A stretch of 64,000 nucleotides of DNA from Rhizobium sp. BK399 (GTDB taxonomy: Bacteria; Pseudomonadota; Alphaproteobacteria; Rhizobiales; Rhizobiaceae): assembly GCF_014194695.1 (NCBI RefSeq), contig NZ_JACIAH010000019.1, positions 1-64,000 of the forward strand, given 5' to 3'. The position numbers and the translations under genes were made by a program. Positions within the stretch are counted from its first letter, which is position 1, and every line of letters starts with the position of its first letter. The notes under the pieces are model-generated. The model made no database searches. It was not told the origin of the DNA and saw only the letters and a program-made list of their open reading frames with translations. Positions 17,237 through 26,018 of this stretch are shown piece by piece.

Positions 17237-17694
17237 CTAGCGCTAACGCACGATCCCTTCATCACGACATTCCCGCCGTCCAACAGATCACAAACAGTTA
17301 CCGCAATCTGTTGTTTTGCCCGCTTCGCACCCCTTCGCAGTATCCACAGGAGTTCGCACAGGCAGGGCAAGGAAACAGCGATCAGCGATGCCTCCCCCAG
17401 GAGTATGTCGGCGGCTCGGCAAAGGGTGAACGGCTTTAGAAAGGCTGAAAGAAAAATAGCATGGCTGCCGCTAGAGGGCGGCTTCAGGACGTCGCTTCCT
17501 TGCAATTCTGGAACTCTACTCCAGAAATGCTAGGATGGTTGCACGCCGGGGCGTCAACCTCAGCCCATGATCGCGGCAGTGTTCGCCTCGGCGGCGACAC
17601 CATCAACGTCATGAAAAGCATAGCAAGCTGGCCGATATCTTCCATATCAGTTCAACCACTGCTATCTTAGAGATCTCGCATTTACCTCACGACG
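17237..17694. other. Intergenic region with unassigned open frames
   Basis: About 460 bases between the ggt remnant and the next gene. An open frame at 17461-17670 (plus strand) and its complement look slightly protein-like, but I cannot assign either; probably decayed sequence. Confidence 0.35.
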
Positions 17695-18534
17695 GTGCTT
17701 GATTTGGGAAGCCAGAGTTCAGGAAGTCGGATAACTAGGCCGCCGCTCTGGATAAAAAGCCGTAAAACGCCCCTCATCGGTCTTCTCTGTTTCGCTGTTG
17801 CGGGGAGCCTCGCGCTATCAAGCAATGCACACTTTTGGAGCTATCTCGCTCCACCAAGCGAATATCCTGTCGTTCAAAAGCAGGCACGATTAACGCGGTC
17901 GACCGGCGACTTGATTGCCGTGGGTGCCGATGCACGCCCATACGTGTTGAAGGGAACGCGCCTTTTCGATGCTCCGGTTTCTGAACTGACAAGCCAGTTC
18001 TCGCGCACATGGCGGATTTCGGGGCCTGAGATTTGCACTGCGTTTCGTGACGCGGGCATCGACACGACGCAATGGCGTGCCGCTTCCATGCGAAGTGTGA
18101 ACTACGAGTGCTACTTTCAGCGCATTTACGAGCGAGACGAGGTCCGTCCTCTTCGGTCGACGTTTCTGCGTGTTCGAGGGAATCCATCGGGCGATATCAC
18201 TGAGATCACCGGTAGAATTGTCGGGCCGAACACAGATGATCAGGGGGTGCTTGATCCCTCCCTTATGCGCATCTTCGAGGTCATCGTCGGCCAGGCGGGG
18301 TGGGGGGACTTTCAGGAAGCCCTGATCCCGGTCCAGAAACTCGCTGACACCAGATATGAGCGCTTTGGTGCATATTTTGACTTCAGAAGAGAGCCCAGCC
18401 AGGAGAACAGTTACAATTTTTCGCTGGTCCTTTCCCAGGCTTCTGACCAGCAGACTCGCACGAGAGCTTATTTCTCCGAGAACCGCTGGCTGATTTATCC
18501 AGATGACCAGAGGACACGCCCAGTTCTTCGGTAG
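17695..18534 (+). CDS. Membrane-anchored hypothetical protein (possibly DUF6030)
   Basis: A 279-residue protein starting at GTG 17695. A short basic N-terminus precedes one hydrophobic helix (about residues 27-45: I-G-L-L-C-F-A-V-A-G-S-L-A-L), then a soluble, presumably periplasmic domain with two conserved-looking cysteines (P-E-I-C-T-A-F-R and N-Y-E-C-Y-F). It resembles rhizobial proteins I recall as DUF6030, but I cannot confirm that. No function can be inferred, and its neighbours are unrelated. Confidence 0.65.
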   Translation: MLDLGSQSSGSRITRPPLWIKSRKTPLIGLLCFAVAGSLALSSNAHFWSYLAPPSEYPVVQKQARLTRSTGDLIAVGADARPYVLKGTRLFDAPVSELTSQFSRTWRISGPEICTAFRDAGIDTTQWRAASMRSVNYECYFQRIYERDEVRPLRSTFLRVRGNPSGDITEITGRIVGPNTDDQGVLDPSLMRIFEVIVGQAGWGDFQEALIPVQKLADTRYERFGAYFDFRREPSQENSYNFSLVLSQASDQQTRTRAYFSENRWLIYPDDQRTRPVLR

Positions 18535-18591
18535 TCTCGAACAGATAACTGAAACAGATCTGTAATTGCCTGCTATTTCATGGATGGGCCA

Positions 18592-20415
18592 TCAGCCGAC
18601 CTTGTGTGCCAACGAAAGCTCTCGCTGATAGGTCCGCCAGCCGCCGTAGTTCGTTATGTCAACTGCTCCGACAAGCGCCAGTGGTTCAACCAGGAACCCC
18701 TTTGCGGACGTGCCATCCGACAGCATGATGGTTCCGATGCTCATGGGAGCAGGGATGGCTGCCACGAAGGCACCGAAAGCAGCGGTTGTTAGCTTCCAGA
18801 CTTCCACTTCGATCTTCCTTCCTTCGCCTTCGCCAACACGTGTCATGCCGGGTTTTAGCGGCACGGTCCCGGTGAGCGCATAAAGCCGGTACGCGCCGGA
18901 CGTCCATGCGTCGCGAGAGAATTTTCCACCGAGATCGGTAAGCTGATGGTTCAGTGGCATGCCTGACAGGTGTGCGCCGACGACAACGATATCGATCAGG
19001 TCCTCACTTTCAGTGTCCGACGCGGGAGGAGCGTAGGGAGGCTGCGACCACTCCGTCGCCCCGAGCCTCATGCCGCTTGCCCGATGAAGATCCCGGGCAA
19101 CAGTTGCTGCAAGCCCGTCTCGACCGGAGGGAGCAAGCAGCGTCACGCTCGCGGGAAGTCCGTCGGAGCGCGTGCCGGTCGGCACGGCGATACCGCATAG
19201 GTCGAGCAGGTTGACGAAGTTCGTATACGTTCCGAGGCGCGAATTCTCGCGGATCGGCTCGGCCTCGATATTGGCGAGCGTAAAATGGGTGGGGGCGGTT
19301 GGTACGCAGAGAAGATCGACCGATGCGATCAGCGGAGCGACCTCTTTCTTCAGTTCCTGCAGCGCATAAAATCCGCTGAACGCATCGGCTGCCGAAAGTG
19401 TCCTGGCGGCACCATAGATCTTGCGGGTCACCGGATGAAGGCTCTGCTCCTCGGCGTCGAAAAACGGCTTGATGGCGGCATAGCGTTCAGCCACCCAGGC
19501 GCCCTCATAGAGCAGGTTGGCGACCCTGTAGAAGGCGCCGAAGGGTATTTCAACCAGCCTGTGGCCAAGTTTTTCCAACGTGGACAGCGCGTTGAAATAG
19601 GCCTCTTCCATCACGGCGTCGCCGAAGAATTGCAGCTCGGCTTTCACAGGTACGCCGATGGCGAGGACCGGCGGAACCTTCCCGTAGCCGGTCGCTGCAA
19701 TGGTCTTGGAATAAGGGTCCGTCTCATCATGTTGGGCGGTGACGCTGAACACGGTCCATGCGTCATCGACCGTGAGTGCGAAGACCGAGACACAGTCGAG
19801 TGTGCGACACGCGGGAATGATACCTGTTGTCGAGAGCGCGCCGACACTTGGCTTGAGGCCGACAATATTGTTGAGACCTGCTGGAATACGGCCCGAACCG
19901 GCCGTGTCTGTGCCGAGTGCAAAACTGACGATGCCGTGCGCTGTTGCCACGGCCGAACCGGAGGAAGAACCGCCTGGGACCAGTTTCGGATCGATGGCGT
20001 TTTTGGGGATCGGATAGGGCGAGCGCACACCAACCAGACCCGTCGCGAACTGGTCGAGATTGGTCTTGCCGATCACCAGCGCGCCGGCGTCCCGCAGCAG
20101 GCGGACGATGGTGGCGTCCTGTTCCGGCAGATAGGCATAGTTGGGGCAGGCTGCGGTCGTTGGCATGCCGGCGACATCGATATTGTCCTTCACCGCGAAG
20201 GGAATGCCGAACAGCGGTCGTGAGGGATCGAAGCTGCCGAGCCTTTCCGCCTCAGCCAGGAGAAACCTCTTTTCTGCAAGATGAATGAAGATGCCGGGAT
20301 CGTTCACCGCGGCAATCCGGGCGAAGACCGTTTCGACCATCGCGGCGACACTGCCACCACTGCGATAAAACGCGTGCAACGAGCCAATATCGAAGGCTGG
20401 TATCGTCGAATTCAT
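18592..20415 (-). CDS. atzF: Allophanate hydrolase
   Basis: A 607-residue amidase-signature enzyme from ATG 20415. The N-terminal amidase domain contains the Lys-Ser-Ser triad: Lys76 in F-A-V-K-D-N-I-D-V, the serine cluster 150-152 in P-G-G-S-S-S-G-S-A, and nucleophile Ser174 in D-T-A-G-S-G-R-I-P-A-G. The C-terminal region after about 440 (V-V-V-G-A-H-L-S-G-M-P-L-N) is the allophanate-hydrolase C-domain that decarboxylates N-carboxycarbamate. It converts allophanate to ammonia and carbon dioxide. It is the last gene of the leftward biuret operon and overlaps the cupin gene by four bases. Domain order and length match AtzF. Confidence 0.9.
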   Translation of the reverse strand: MNSTIPAFDIGSLHAFYRSGGSVAAMVETVFARIAAVNDPGIFIHLAEKRFLLAEAERLGSFDPSRPLFGIPFAVKDNIDVAGMPTTAACPNYAYLPEQDATIVRLLRDAGALVIGKTNLDQFATGLVGVRSPYPIPKNAIDPKLVPGGSSSGSAVATAHGIVSFALGTDTAGSGRIPAGLNNIVGLKPSVGALSTTGIIPACRTLDCVSVFALTVDDAWTVFSVTAQHDETDPYSKTIAATGYGKVPPVLAIGVPVKAELQFFGDAVMEEAYFNALSTLEKLGHRLVEIPFGAFYRVANLLYEGAWVAERYAAIKPFFDAEEQSLHPVTRKIYGAARTLSAADAFSGFYALQELKKEVAPLIASVDLLCVPTAPTHFTLANIEAEPIRENSRLGTYTNFVNLLDLCGIAVPTGTRSDGLPASVTLLAPSGRDGLAATVARDLHRASGMRLGATEWSQPPYAPPASDTESEDLIDIVVVGAHLSGMPLNHQLTDLGGKFSRDAWTSGAYRLYALTGTVPLKPGMTRVGEGEGRKIEVEVWKLTTAAFGAFVAAIPAPMSIGTIMLSDGTSAKGFLVEPLALVGAVDITNYGGWRTYQRELSLAHKVG

Positions 20416-20765
20416 GCTTTTTCCTCTTCCAGTATTGTTACGGGCCGGTCCCACTGAATGAGCACGACACAACCCGTATCGCTCCAGACCGAATGCTCGG
20501 TACCGGGCGCATTGACGACGTAACGACCACGGCCGTAGTTGCCTGCCTCGTCTGATTGTACTCCCTCGAGGACCAGAATGGTCTCCAGCCCTTCATGTCG
20601 ATGATGTGGAACGGAAGCGCCGGCCTCATATTTCAGCAGGGCAACGCCTGGCTGGTCGTCTTCGAAGGGACGGATCCAGTGGATTGTCACGTTTTTCCGG
20701 AAGGGGCCGAACTCCAGCTCCTTCCAGCCGTCTGTGGTCAGCAGGTCTAGGGTCGTTTCAGGCAT
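20412..20765 (-). CDS. Cupin-domain protein (ChrR-like)
   Basis: A 117-residue single cupin starting M-P-E-T-T-L-D-L-L. It has the metal-binding pattern P-H-H-R-H-E-G-L-E-T-I-L-V-L-E-G and a second motif with P-G-T-E-H-S-V-W-S. It overlaps the hydrolase genes on both sides, so it is part of the biuret operon. It could be a metal-dependent enzyme acting on a pathway intermediate or a small-molecule sensor; the sequence does not decide. Confidence 0.75.
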   Translation of the reverse strand: MPETTLDLLTTDGWKELEFGPFRKNVTIHWIRPFEDDQPGVALLKYEAGASVPHHRHEGLETILVLEGVQSDEAGNYGRGRYVVNAPGTEHSVWSDTGCVVLIQWDRPVTILEEEKA

Positions 20766-21426
20766 TGGTGATGCTTTCCAGAATGTCATCGACATGGGCC
20801 GTCCAGCCAACAATCGCGCCCTGGGCACGGATCATGGCGATGGTGGCCGCCTTGAACTCAGGAAAATAACTCTCCGTCGCCTCCTCGGCGAGCAGGCATT
20901 GATAGCCACGATCGTTCGCTTCGCGCATCGTGGTCTGTACGCAGACCTCGGTCGTCACACCCGCGAAAACAAGTTGTTTGATACCCCTCTGCTGCAGCAC
21001 TTCGCTAAGCTCGGTGTTATAGAAGGCACCCTTGCCGGGCTTTTCGATGATGACTTCCCCCTCGGCGGGAGCGAGTTCGGGCAGGATTGCGGTGCCGGGC
21101 TCGCCCGAGATCAGAATGCGACCCATCGGGCCTTCGTCGCCGATGCGGAGTATCGGGCTGCCACGGTCGCGTTTTGCCGGCGGTAGGTCCGAAAGATCGG
21201 GCTTGTGGCACTCCATCGTGTGAATGACCGGCAAGCCGGCATTGCGGAAGCCCTGGATGAGCCGTTTGACATCAGGCACGATCCTGGTGATGCGACTGAC
21301 ATCATTGCCGAGGCTGGCGCCAAAGCCGCCGGGTTCGGCGAAATCGCGCTGCATGTCGATGACGATAAGGGCAAGCTGGTCGTGCCTGACCGGGAAGGCG
21401 AAGGGTTCTGCCTTGATCTTTGCCAT
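20758..21426 (-). CDS. trtA: Isochorismatase-like cysteine hydrolase, probable triuret hydrolase
   Basis: A 222-residue isochorismatase-fold hydrolase with the Asp-Lys-Cys triad Asp24 (V-I-D-M-Q), Lys129 (I-I-E-K-P-G-K-G) and Cys162 (V-T-T-E-V-C-V). It is a diverged paralogue of the biuret hydrolase at 22973-23674, sharing K-P-D-L-S-D-L-P-P-A-K-R-type and T-T-M-R-E-A-N-D-R-G blocks. A triuret hydrolase (TrtA) is known to occur beside biuret hydrolase in R. leguminosarum, and the context (allophanate hydrolase and biuret hydrolase in one operon) supports that role. A ureide hydrolase of other specificity is the alternative. Confidence 0.75.
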   Translation of the reverse strand: MAKIKAEPFAFPVRHDQLALIVIDMQRDFAEPGGFGASLGNDVSRITRIVPDVKRLIQGFRNAGLPVIHTMECHKPDLSDLPPAKRDRGSPILRIGDEGPMGRILISGEPGTAILPELAPAEGEVIIEKPGKGAFYNTELSEVLQQRGIKQLVFAGVTTEVCVQTTMREANDRGYQCLLAEEATESYFPEFKAATIAMIRAQGAIVGWTAHVDDILESITNA

Positions 21427-22976
21427 CAGTGATGCCCCGCCATGTGAGCGCCGATCGCGCCGATGTCAGCCGATCGCGCCTCTGTCTCGTAGACCAGCCT
21501 GCCTTCAGAAATCACCATGATGCGATCGGACATCTCAAGAAGCTCGTCGAGGTCTTCAGAAAGCAGGAGGACCGCCGTACCGCAATTGCGCGCCTTCATG
21601 ATGCGGGCACGAATTTCGGCGACGGCCGAGAAATCGAGGCCGAAACAAGGGTTCGAGACGATTAGCAGGGCAACCTCACCGGTCAGTTCGCGCGCGAGAA
21701 CCGCGCGCTGCACATTGCCGCCCGAAAGTGCCGCGATCGGCGAGGAAGAAGAGGCCGTCTTCACCTTGAAGTCGGAGATCAACGCGGTGGCGCGTTTCCT
21801 CATCCACCCCTTGTTAAGCCAGATCGCATCACTGCCGTCTGCCTTCAGGTCGAAGGTGCGAAAGGCGAGGTTTTCGCTGACCGTCATGCGCGGCGCGCAG
21901 GCGTTCTGAAGCGGTTCTTCGGGAATGAACCGGACTTTGTTCATGCGAGTCTCGGGACGCGTCGCGCCATAGGCGTCGCCGTTGATGGTAACGCGGCCGC
22001 TTTCGGCGGGCCGCTGCCCGGCCAGGATTTCCGTCAGCTCCTTCTGGCCATTGCCGGAAATGCCGGCAATGCCGACGATCTCGCCCGAGCGGACCATCAG
22101 ATTATCGATCTCGATGGTCTTGAGGCCAGAGCGGTCGGCCGCCTTGACCTTTTCCATCTTGAGGACGGGCTTGGCTATTTCGGAAACCAGAACGCGGGTA
22201 TCGAGCTCGGCGAGTTTCACATCGCCAATCATCATTGCCGCCATGTCTGATGTGGAGATCTCGCCAACCTTGCCACTGCCGACCAGCTTGCCACGCCGCA
22301 GGACCGAGACGGCATCTGCAAACTTTGTCACCTCGTGGAACTTGTGAGAGATCATCAGCACCGTCAGCTCACCGCGCCCGGTCATGTCACGCACGAGGCT
22401 GAGCATTTCGTCGGCCTCGGCTGGTGTCAGCACGGATGTCGGCTCATCGAGCACCAGGAAGGAGCGGCCGAGATAGAGCTGCTTGATGATCTCCAGCTTC
22501 TGCTTTTGACCCGCGGCCAGTTCGCTGACGGGACGGTCGAGCGGGATCTTGAAGGGCATGCGCTCCATGAACGCGGCAAGGTCCTTCCGTTCCTTTGCCC
22601 AGTTGATGACAGTGGGCACTTCGGCGCGGCTGATGACAAGATTTTCGGCGCCTGTCAGCGAGGGAACAAGCGTGAAATGCTGATAGACCATGCCGAGGCC
22701 GTAGTTGCTGGCGTCCTTCGGTGAGGCGATCGTCACCTCGTGGCCGTCAACCGAAAGCGAGCCAGAGGTCGCGTGGTAAAAACCCATAATGCATTTGACG
22801 AGCGTCGACTTGCCGGCGCCGTTTTCGCCGAGCAGGGCGTGGAAGCTGCCGGCAGGGACCTTGATCGATACATGATCGAGCGCGGTGAAGGCGCCAAAGC
22901 GCATCGTCATATCGATTGTGTCAATGCCTATAGCCGTGCCGGGTTGCGGGAGCGGAGTGTCTCGGACTGTCTTCAT
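21426..22976 (-). CDS. Nucleoside/sugar-type ABC transporter ATP-binding protein (double ATPase)
   Basis: A 516-residue protein with two fused ABC domains. The first has Walker A G-E-N-G-A-G-K-S-T and signature-region S-E-L-A-A-G-Q-K-Q-K. The second has a degenerate P-loop region (G-I-S-G-N-G-Q-K-E) and A-L-S-G-G-N-V-Q. This layout is that of the BMP-dependent nucleoside/sugar importers. Its start overlaps the biuH stop (22973-22976). With permeases at 23945-26001 and the binding protein at 26019-27143 it forms a complete importer, probably for biuret, triuret or related ureides. Confidence 0.88.
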   Translation of the reverse strand: MKTVRDTPLPQPGTAIGIDTIDMTMRFGAFTALDHVSIKVPAGSFHALLGENGAGKSTLVKCIMGFYHATSGSLSVDGHEVTIASPKDASNYGLGMVYQHFTLVPSLTGAENLVISRAEVPTVINWAKERKDLAAFMERMPFKIPLDRPVSELAAGQKQKLEIIKQLYLGRSFLVLDEPTSVLTPAEADEMLSLVRDMTGRGELTVLMISHKFHEVTKFADAVSVLRRGKLVGSGKVGEISTSDMAAMMIGDVKLAELDTRVLVSEIAKPVLKMEKVKAADRSGLKTIEIDNLMVRSGEIVGIAGISGNGQKELTEILAGQRPAESGRVTINGDAYGATRPETRMNKVRFIPEEPLQNACAPRMTVSENLAFRTFDLKADGSDAIWLNKGWMRKRATALISDFKVKTASSSSPIAALSGGNVQRAVLARELTGEVALLIVSNPCFGLDFSAVAEIRARIMKARNCGTAVLLLSEDLDELLEMSDRIMVISEGRLVYETEARSADIGAIGAHMAGHH

Positions 22977-23674
22977 GGCAGCTGGCTCACGAGCGTTTCG
23001 GAGTTGGCGACGGAGCCGAACACGCCGCCCTGCATCTTCACCATCTTGATTGCGGCGAGATGATTGCCGTAATCAGTGGCGCCGCAGCAGTCCTCGATCA
23101 ACAGGCACTCGAAGCCGCGATCGTTTGCCTCGCGCATCGTCGTATGAACGCAGACATCGGTGGTGATGCCGGTCAGGATGATGTTCTCGATCCGCTTCTG
23201 GTTGAGGATAAGCTCCAGATCCGTAGCGCAAAAGGAACCCTTGCCAGGTTTGTCGATGATCGTCTCTCCCTCGATCGGCTTCAACTCATCGATAATGTCC
23301 CACCCCGGTTCTCCACGAACGAGGATGCGGCCGCAGGGGCCGGCGTCACCGATCCCGGCGTTGATGCGCTGCGAGCGCCAGCGCTTGTTGGCGGGCAGAT
23401 CCGCGAGATCAGGCCGATGGCCCTCGCGGGTGTGGATGACGTGGTAGCCCTTGGCGCGCATGGCCGAAAGAACTCGTTTGATCGGCTCGATCGGCGCGCG
23501 CACCAGCGAGAGGTCATAGCCCATGTGATCGACATAGCCGCCCGGACCGCAGAAATCGGTCTGCATGTCGATGATGATGAGTGCCGTGTTGTCGGGTCTC
23601 AGCGCGCCGTTGTAGGGCCAGGCATAAGGATCGGCATTGATGTAGTGTCCCTTCATTTCGACCATCGCATCCAT
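22973..23674 (-). CDS. biuH: Biuret hydrolase (biuret amidohydrolase)
   Basis: A 233-residue isochorismatase-like hydrolase that, from memory, is nearly identical in pattern to the structurally studied BiuH of R. leguminosarum bv. viciae 3841. The catalytic residues fall at the same numbers: Asp36 (I-I-I-D-M-Q), Lys142 (I-I-D-K-P-G-K-G) and Cys175 (G-I-T-T-D-V-C). It cleaves biuret to allophanate and ammonia, feeding the allophanate hydrolase at 18592-20415. It lies inside the operon between the importer ATPase and permease genes. Confidence 0.9.
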   Translation of the reverse strand: MDAMVEMKGHYINADPYAWPYNGALRPDNTALIIIDMQTDFCGPGGYVDHMGYDLSLVRAPIEPIKRVLSAMRAKGYHVIHTREGHRPDLADLPANKRWRSQRINAGIGDAGPCGRILVRGEPGWDIIDELKPIEGETIIDKPGKGSFCATDLELILNQKRIENIILTGITTDVCVHTTMREANDRGFECLLIEDCCGATDYGNHLAAIKMVKMQGGVFGSVANSETLVSQLP

Positions 23675-23683
23675 TGTCTTCTC

Positions 23684-23935
23684 CTATTCACCTGCAAGTT
23701 TGAGGGTTTCGCCAAGGCGGCGCACCCGGGTGCCGCGCCTGGGTGCCGAAGCCGCGGGATGCGCCGTCGACGACCTTCTGATCGTCTCCCCCGTCAACTG
23801 ATCGCTGACGAAAACGAAGCTGCGCATGCCGGCATACGGGGCGTAACCGGCGCCGCCATCAAGGACGACGTAATCGCGGCGGGGAAAATGGGAGGCGCCC
23901 TGACCTGACGTGTTGAGACTGCAGAAACCATTCAC
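23684..23935 (-). CDS. Small hypothetical protein in the biuret operon
   Basis: An 83-residue frame from GTG 23935 that fills the gap between the second permease and biuH. The middle (Y-V-V-L-D-G-G-A-G-Y-A-P-Y-A-G-M-R-S-F-V-F) looks like genuine protein; the C-terminus is Arg-rich. I recognise no family. Position and same orientation favour expression with the operon, but the weak start and short length leave it uncertain. Confidence 0.4.
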   Translation of the reverse strand: MNGFCSLNTSGQGASHFPRRDYVVLDGGAGYAPYAGMRSFVFVSDQLTGETIRRSSTAHPAASAPRRGTRVRRLGETLKLAGE

Positions 23936-23944
23936 GGCAATCCT

Positions 23945-24874
23945 CTATTTCGTGAGCGACAACGCGCCGGGGGCTCCGGCAAGCGAGCGGGTCGGCGAGG
24001 ACGTGGCAATCAGGATGGCGAGCGTCAGAACGTAGGGCGCTGCGTAGAACAGGTAGTAGCCCTTTGTGACGCCGACCGACTGCAGGGCAGGGCCAAGCGC
24101 ACCCGCTCCGCCGAAGAGAAGTGCGGCCAGAAAGCAGCCGATCGGGTTCCAGCGCGCGAAGATTACCAGCGCCACCGCCATCAGGCCCTGCCCGGAAGAG
24201 ATCCCTTCGTTCCAGGAGCCTGGGTAATAGAGCGAGAGATAGGCACCGCCGACGGCGGCGAGGGATCCGCCTACACCGGTCGCCAGCAACCGGACACGCT
24301 CCGGATTGATCCCCATCGCTTTCGCCGCATCAGTGCTGTCGCCAACCACACGCAGGACGAGACCGATCCGGGTGTTTTTGAACGCCCACCACAAGAAGAG
24401 CGCAAGCAGGCCGCCAAGGATGAACAGCACGTTGATGTTCAGGGCCGCCTGAACCTGTGGAAGATTTGACCAGGCGCCAAGCGGGATCGACGGCAGATGA
24501 GGGGCTGCCGGCTGGATGAACGGCTTACCAAGAAAGAACGCCAGTCCGAGGCCGAATTGCATCATGGCGATGCCGATCGCGATGTCGTTGACCTTGGGCC
24601 ACTTGCAGATCCATCCGTGCAGCAGACCGAAGATCGCGCCGGTCCCCATCGCCGCCAAAACGCCGAGCCATGGCGAACCGCTGAGCACGGCGAGTGCGTA
24701 GGCCGTCATGGCGCCGAAGACGAGCGTGCCCTCAAGCCCGAGATTGATGCGGCCGGAGCGTTCGGTGATGGTTTCGCCAAGGCTGACGAAGATGAAGGGT
24801 GTCGAGACGCGGATCGCGCCTGCAAGGATCGCGAGGGGGACGCCCCAGATTCCAATGCCGCTTGCTTCCATCAT
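23945..24874 (-). CDS. ABC transporter permease (BMP-type, second subunit)
   Basis: A 309-residue polytopic membrane protein from ATG 24874, overlapping the upstream permease stop (ATGA). Features of the YufQ/NupQ type are V-S-L-G-E-T-I-T-E-R-S-G-R-I-N-L-G-L-E-G at the N-terminus, then G-L-L-H-G-W and N-D-I-A-I-G. The much longer open frame upstream is the shadow of the neighbouring permease. It pairs with the permease at 24871-26001. Confidence 0.88.
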   Translation of the reverse strand: MMEASGIGIWGVPLAILAGAIRVSTPFIFVSLGETITERSGRINLGLEGTLVFGAMTAYALAVLSGSPWLGVLAAMGTGAIFGLLHGWICKWPKVNDIAIGIAMMQFGLGLAFFLGKPFIQPAAPHLPSIPLGAWSNLPQVQAALNINVLFILGGLLALFLWWAFKNTRIGLVLRVVGDSTDAAKAMGINPERVRLLATGVGGSLAAVGGAYLSLYYPGSWNEGISSGQGLMAVALVIFARWNPIGCFLAALLFGGAGALGPALQSVGVTKGYYLFYAAPYVLTLAILIATSSPTRSLAGAPGALSLTK

Positions 24875-26001
24875 GAGCGCCTTTTCCAGAGGTCGGGATT
24901 GAAGATCTTGAAGCGACCGTAAAAGGTCTCGCAAAACAGGATTACGACGAAGAGCGTTCCCTGCAGCACCAGCACGGTCGCGTCGGGCAAGCCCATCCGG
25001 CGCTGGATCAGCCCACCGGATGCGTCTATGCCGCCAAGCAGGATGGCGACCGGAATGATTGCCAGCGGATTGTGGCGCGCCAGGAAGGCGACGAGGATGC
25101 CGGTATAGCCATAGCCCGCGGCAAGCGAGGCATTGGCGCTGCCCTGGACAGCTGCAACCTCGATCATGCCAGCCAGACCGGCAAAGCTGCCGGCGATTGC
25201 CGTGAAACCGACGATCAGGCGGCCGACAGGCAACCCCTGGATCTGGGCCGCGCGAACGTTGCCGCCGGCGATACGCGCCGCAAAGCCATAGCTCGTGATC
25301 TCGATCAGCACCCATGAGACGATGCAGGCGACGACACCGATGGCGAGCCCCCAATGCACGTCCATTCCGGGGATCTTGCCGAGCATATCTTGCGCGGGAA
25401 GGGGAGCTGTGGAGGGTTTGTTAAGGCTCGCCGGATCGCGCAGTGGCCCTTCCACGAGCTGGTTCATCAGCGCGATGGCGATATAGGCGAGGAGTAGCGA
25501 GGAAATCGTCTCGTTGACACCGCGGTAGTGTCGCAGGAACCCTGCAAAACCAATCCAGATGCCGCCGACGATCATCGCTACCGCCGCCATCAGAACCAGG
25601 AGGAGGAGGGCAGGTAATGTTCCGACAAACGGCACGGCCGCGGCCGCAGCCGCAACGCCCCCCAATACCACTGCGCCCTCGCCGCCGATGATGACGAGCC
25701 CCAAGCGGGCCGGCAAGGCGACGCAGAGCGCTGTCAGAAGCAGCGGGGCGGCCCGACTGAGGCTGTTCTGGATCGAGAACCAACTGCCGAAGCCGCCCGT
25801 GTACATCAGTTGGAACAAGGTGGCCGGCGATTTGCCGATCACCAGAATGAAGAGGGAGAAGAACGCCAGTCCGATCAGAATTGCACCGAAGCTGATAACA
25901 ACAGGTTCCGCGCGCCGTGCGAGCCATTCGAAGATGTGTCTGATTACGGACGGTCGATCGGAAGCGATCGCTATTGCAGACGTGTTTGCCTCGACTGTCA
26001 T
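24871..26001 (-). CDS. ABC transporter permease (BMP-type, first subunit)
   Basis: A 376-residue membrane protein of the YufP/NupP type. It has an N-terminal cytoplasmic stretch, about nine to ten hydrophobic helices, the characteristic G-G-E-G-A-V-V-L-G-G segment, R-G-V-N-E-T-I-S-S-L-L-L and the conserved G-Y-G-Y-T-G-I-L-V-A-F-L-A-R-H-N-P near the end. It lies directly downstream of the binding protein gene in the biuret operon. Confidence 0.88.
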   Translation of the reverse strand: MTVEANTSAIAIASDRPSVIRHIFEWLARRAEPVVISFGAILIGLAFFSLFILVIGKSPATLFQLMYTGGFGSWFSIQNSLSRAAPLLLTALCVALPARLGLVIIGGEGAVVLGGVAAAAAAVPFVGTLPALLLLVLMAAVAMIVGGIWIGFAGFLRHYRGVNETISSLLLAYIAIALMNQLVEGPLRDPASLNKPSTAPLPAQDMLGKIPGMDVHWGLAIGVVACIVSWVLIEITSYGFAARIAGGNVRAAQIQGLPVGRLIVGFTAIAGSFAGLAGMIEVAAVQGSANASLAAGYGYTGILVAFLARHNPLAIIPVAILLGGIDASGGLIQRRMGLPDATVLVLQGTLFVVILFCETFYGRFKIFNPDLWKRRS

Positions 26002-26018
26002 GGCGTTTCTCCCCTGGC

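Noticed and set aside
24875..25354. Long N-terminal extension of the second BMP permease
   Set aside because: It is the shadow of the first permease, Arg-rich and without membrane helices; ATG 24874 overlaps the upstream stop.
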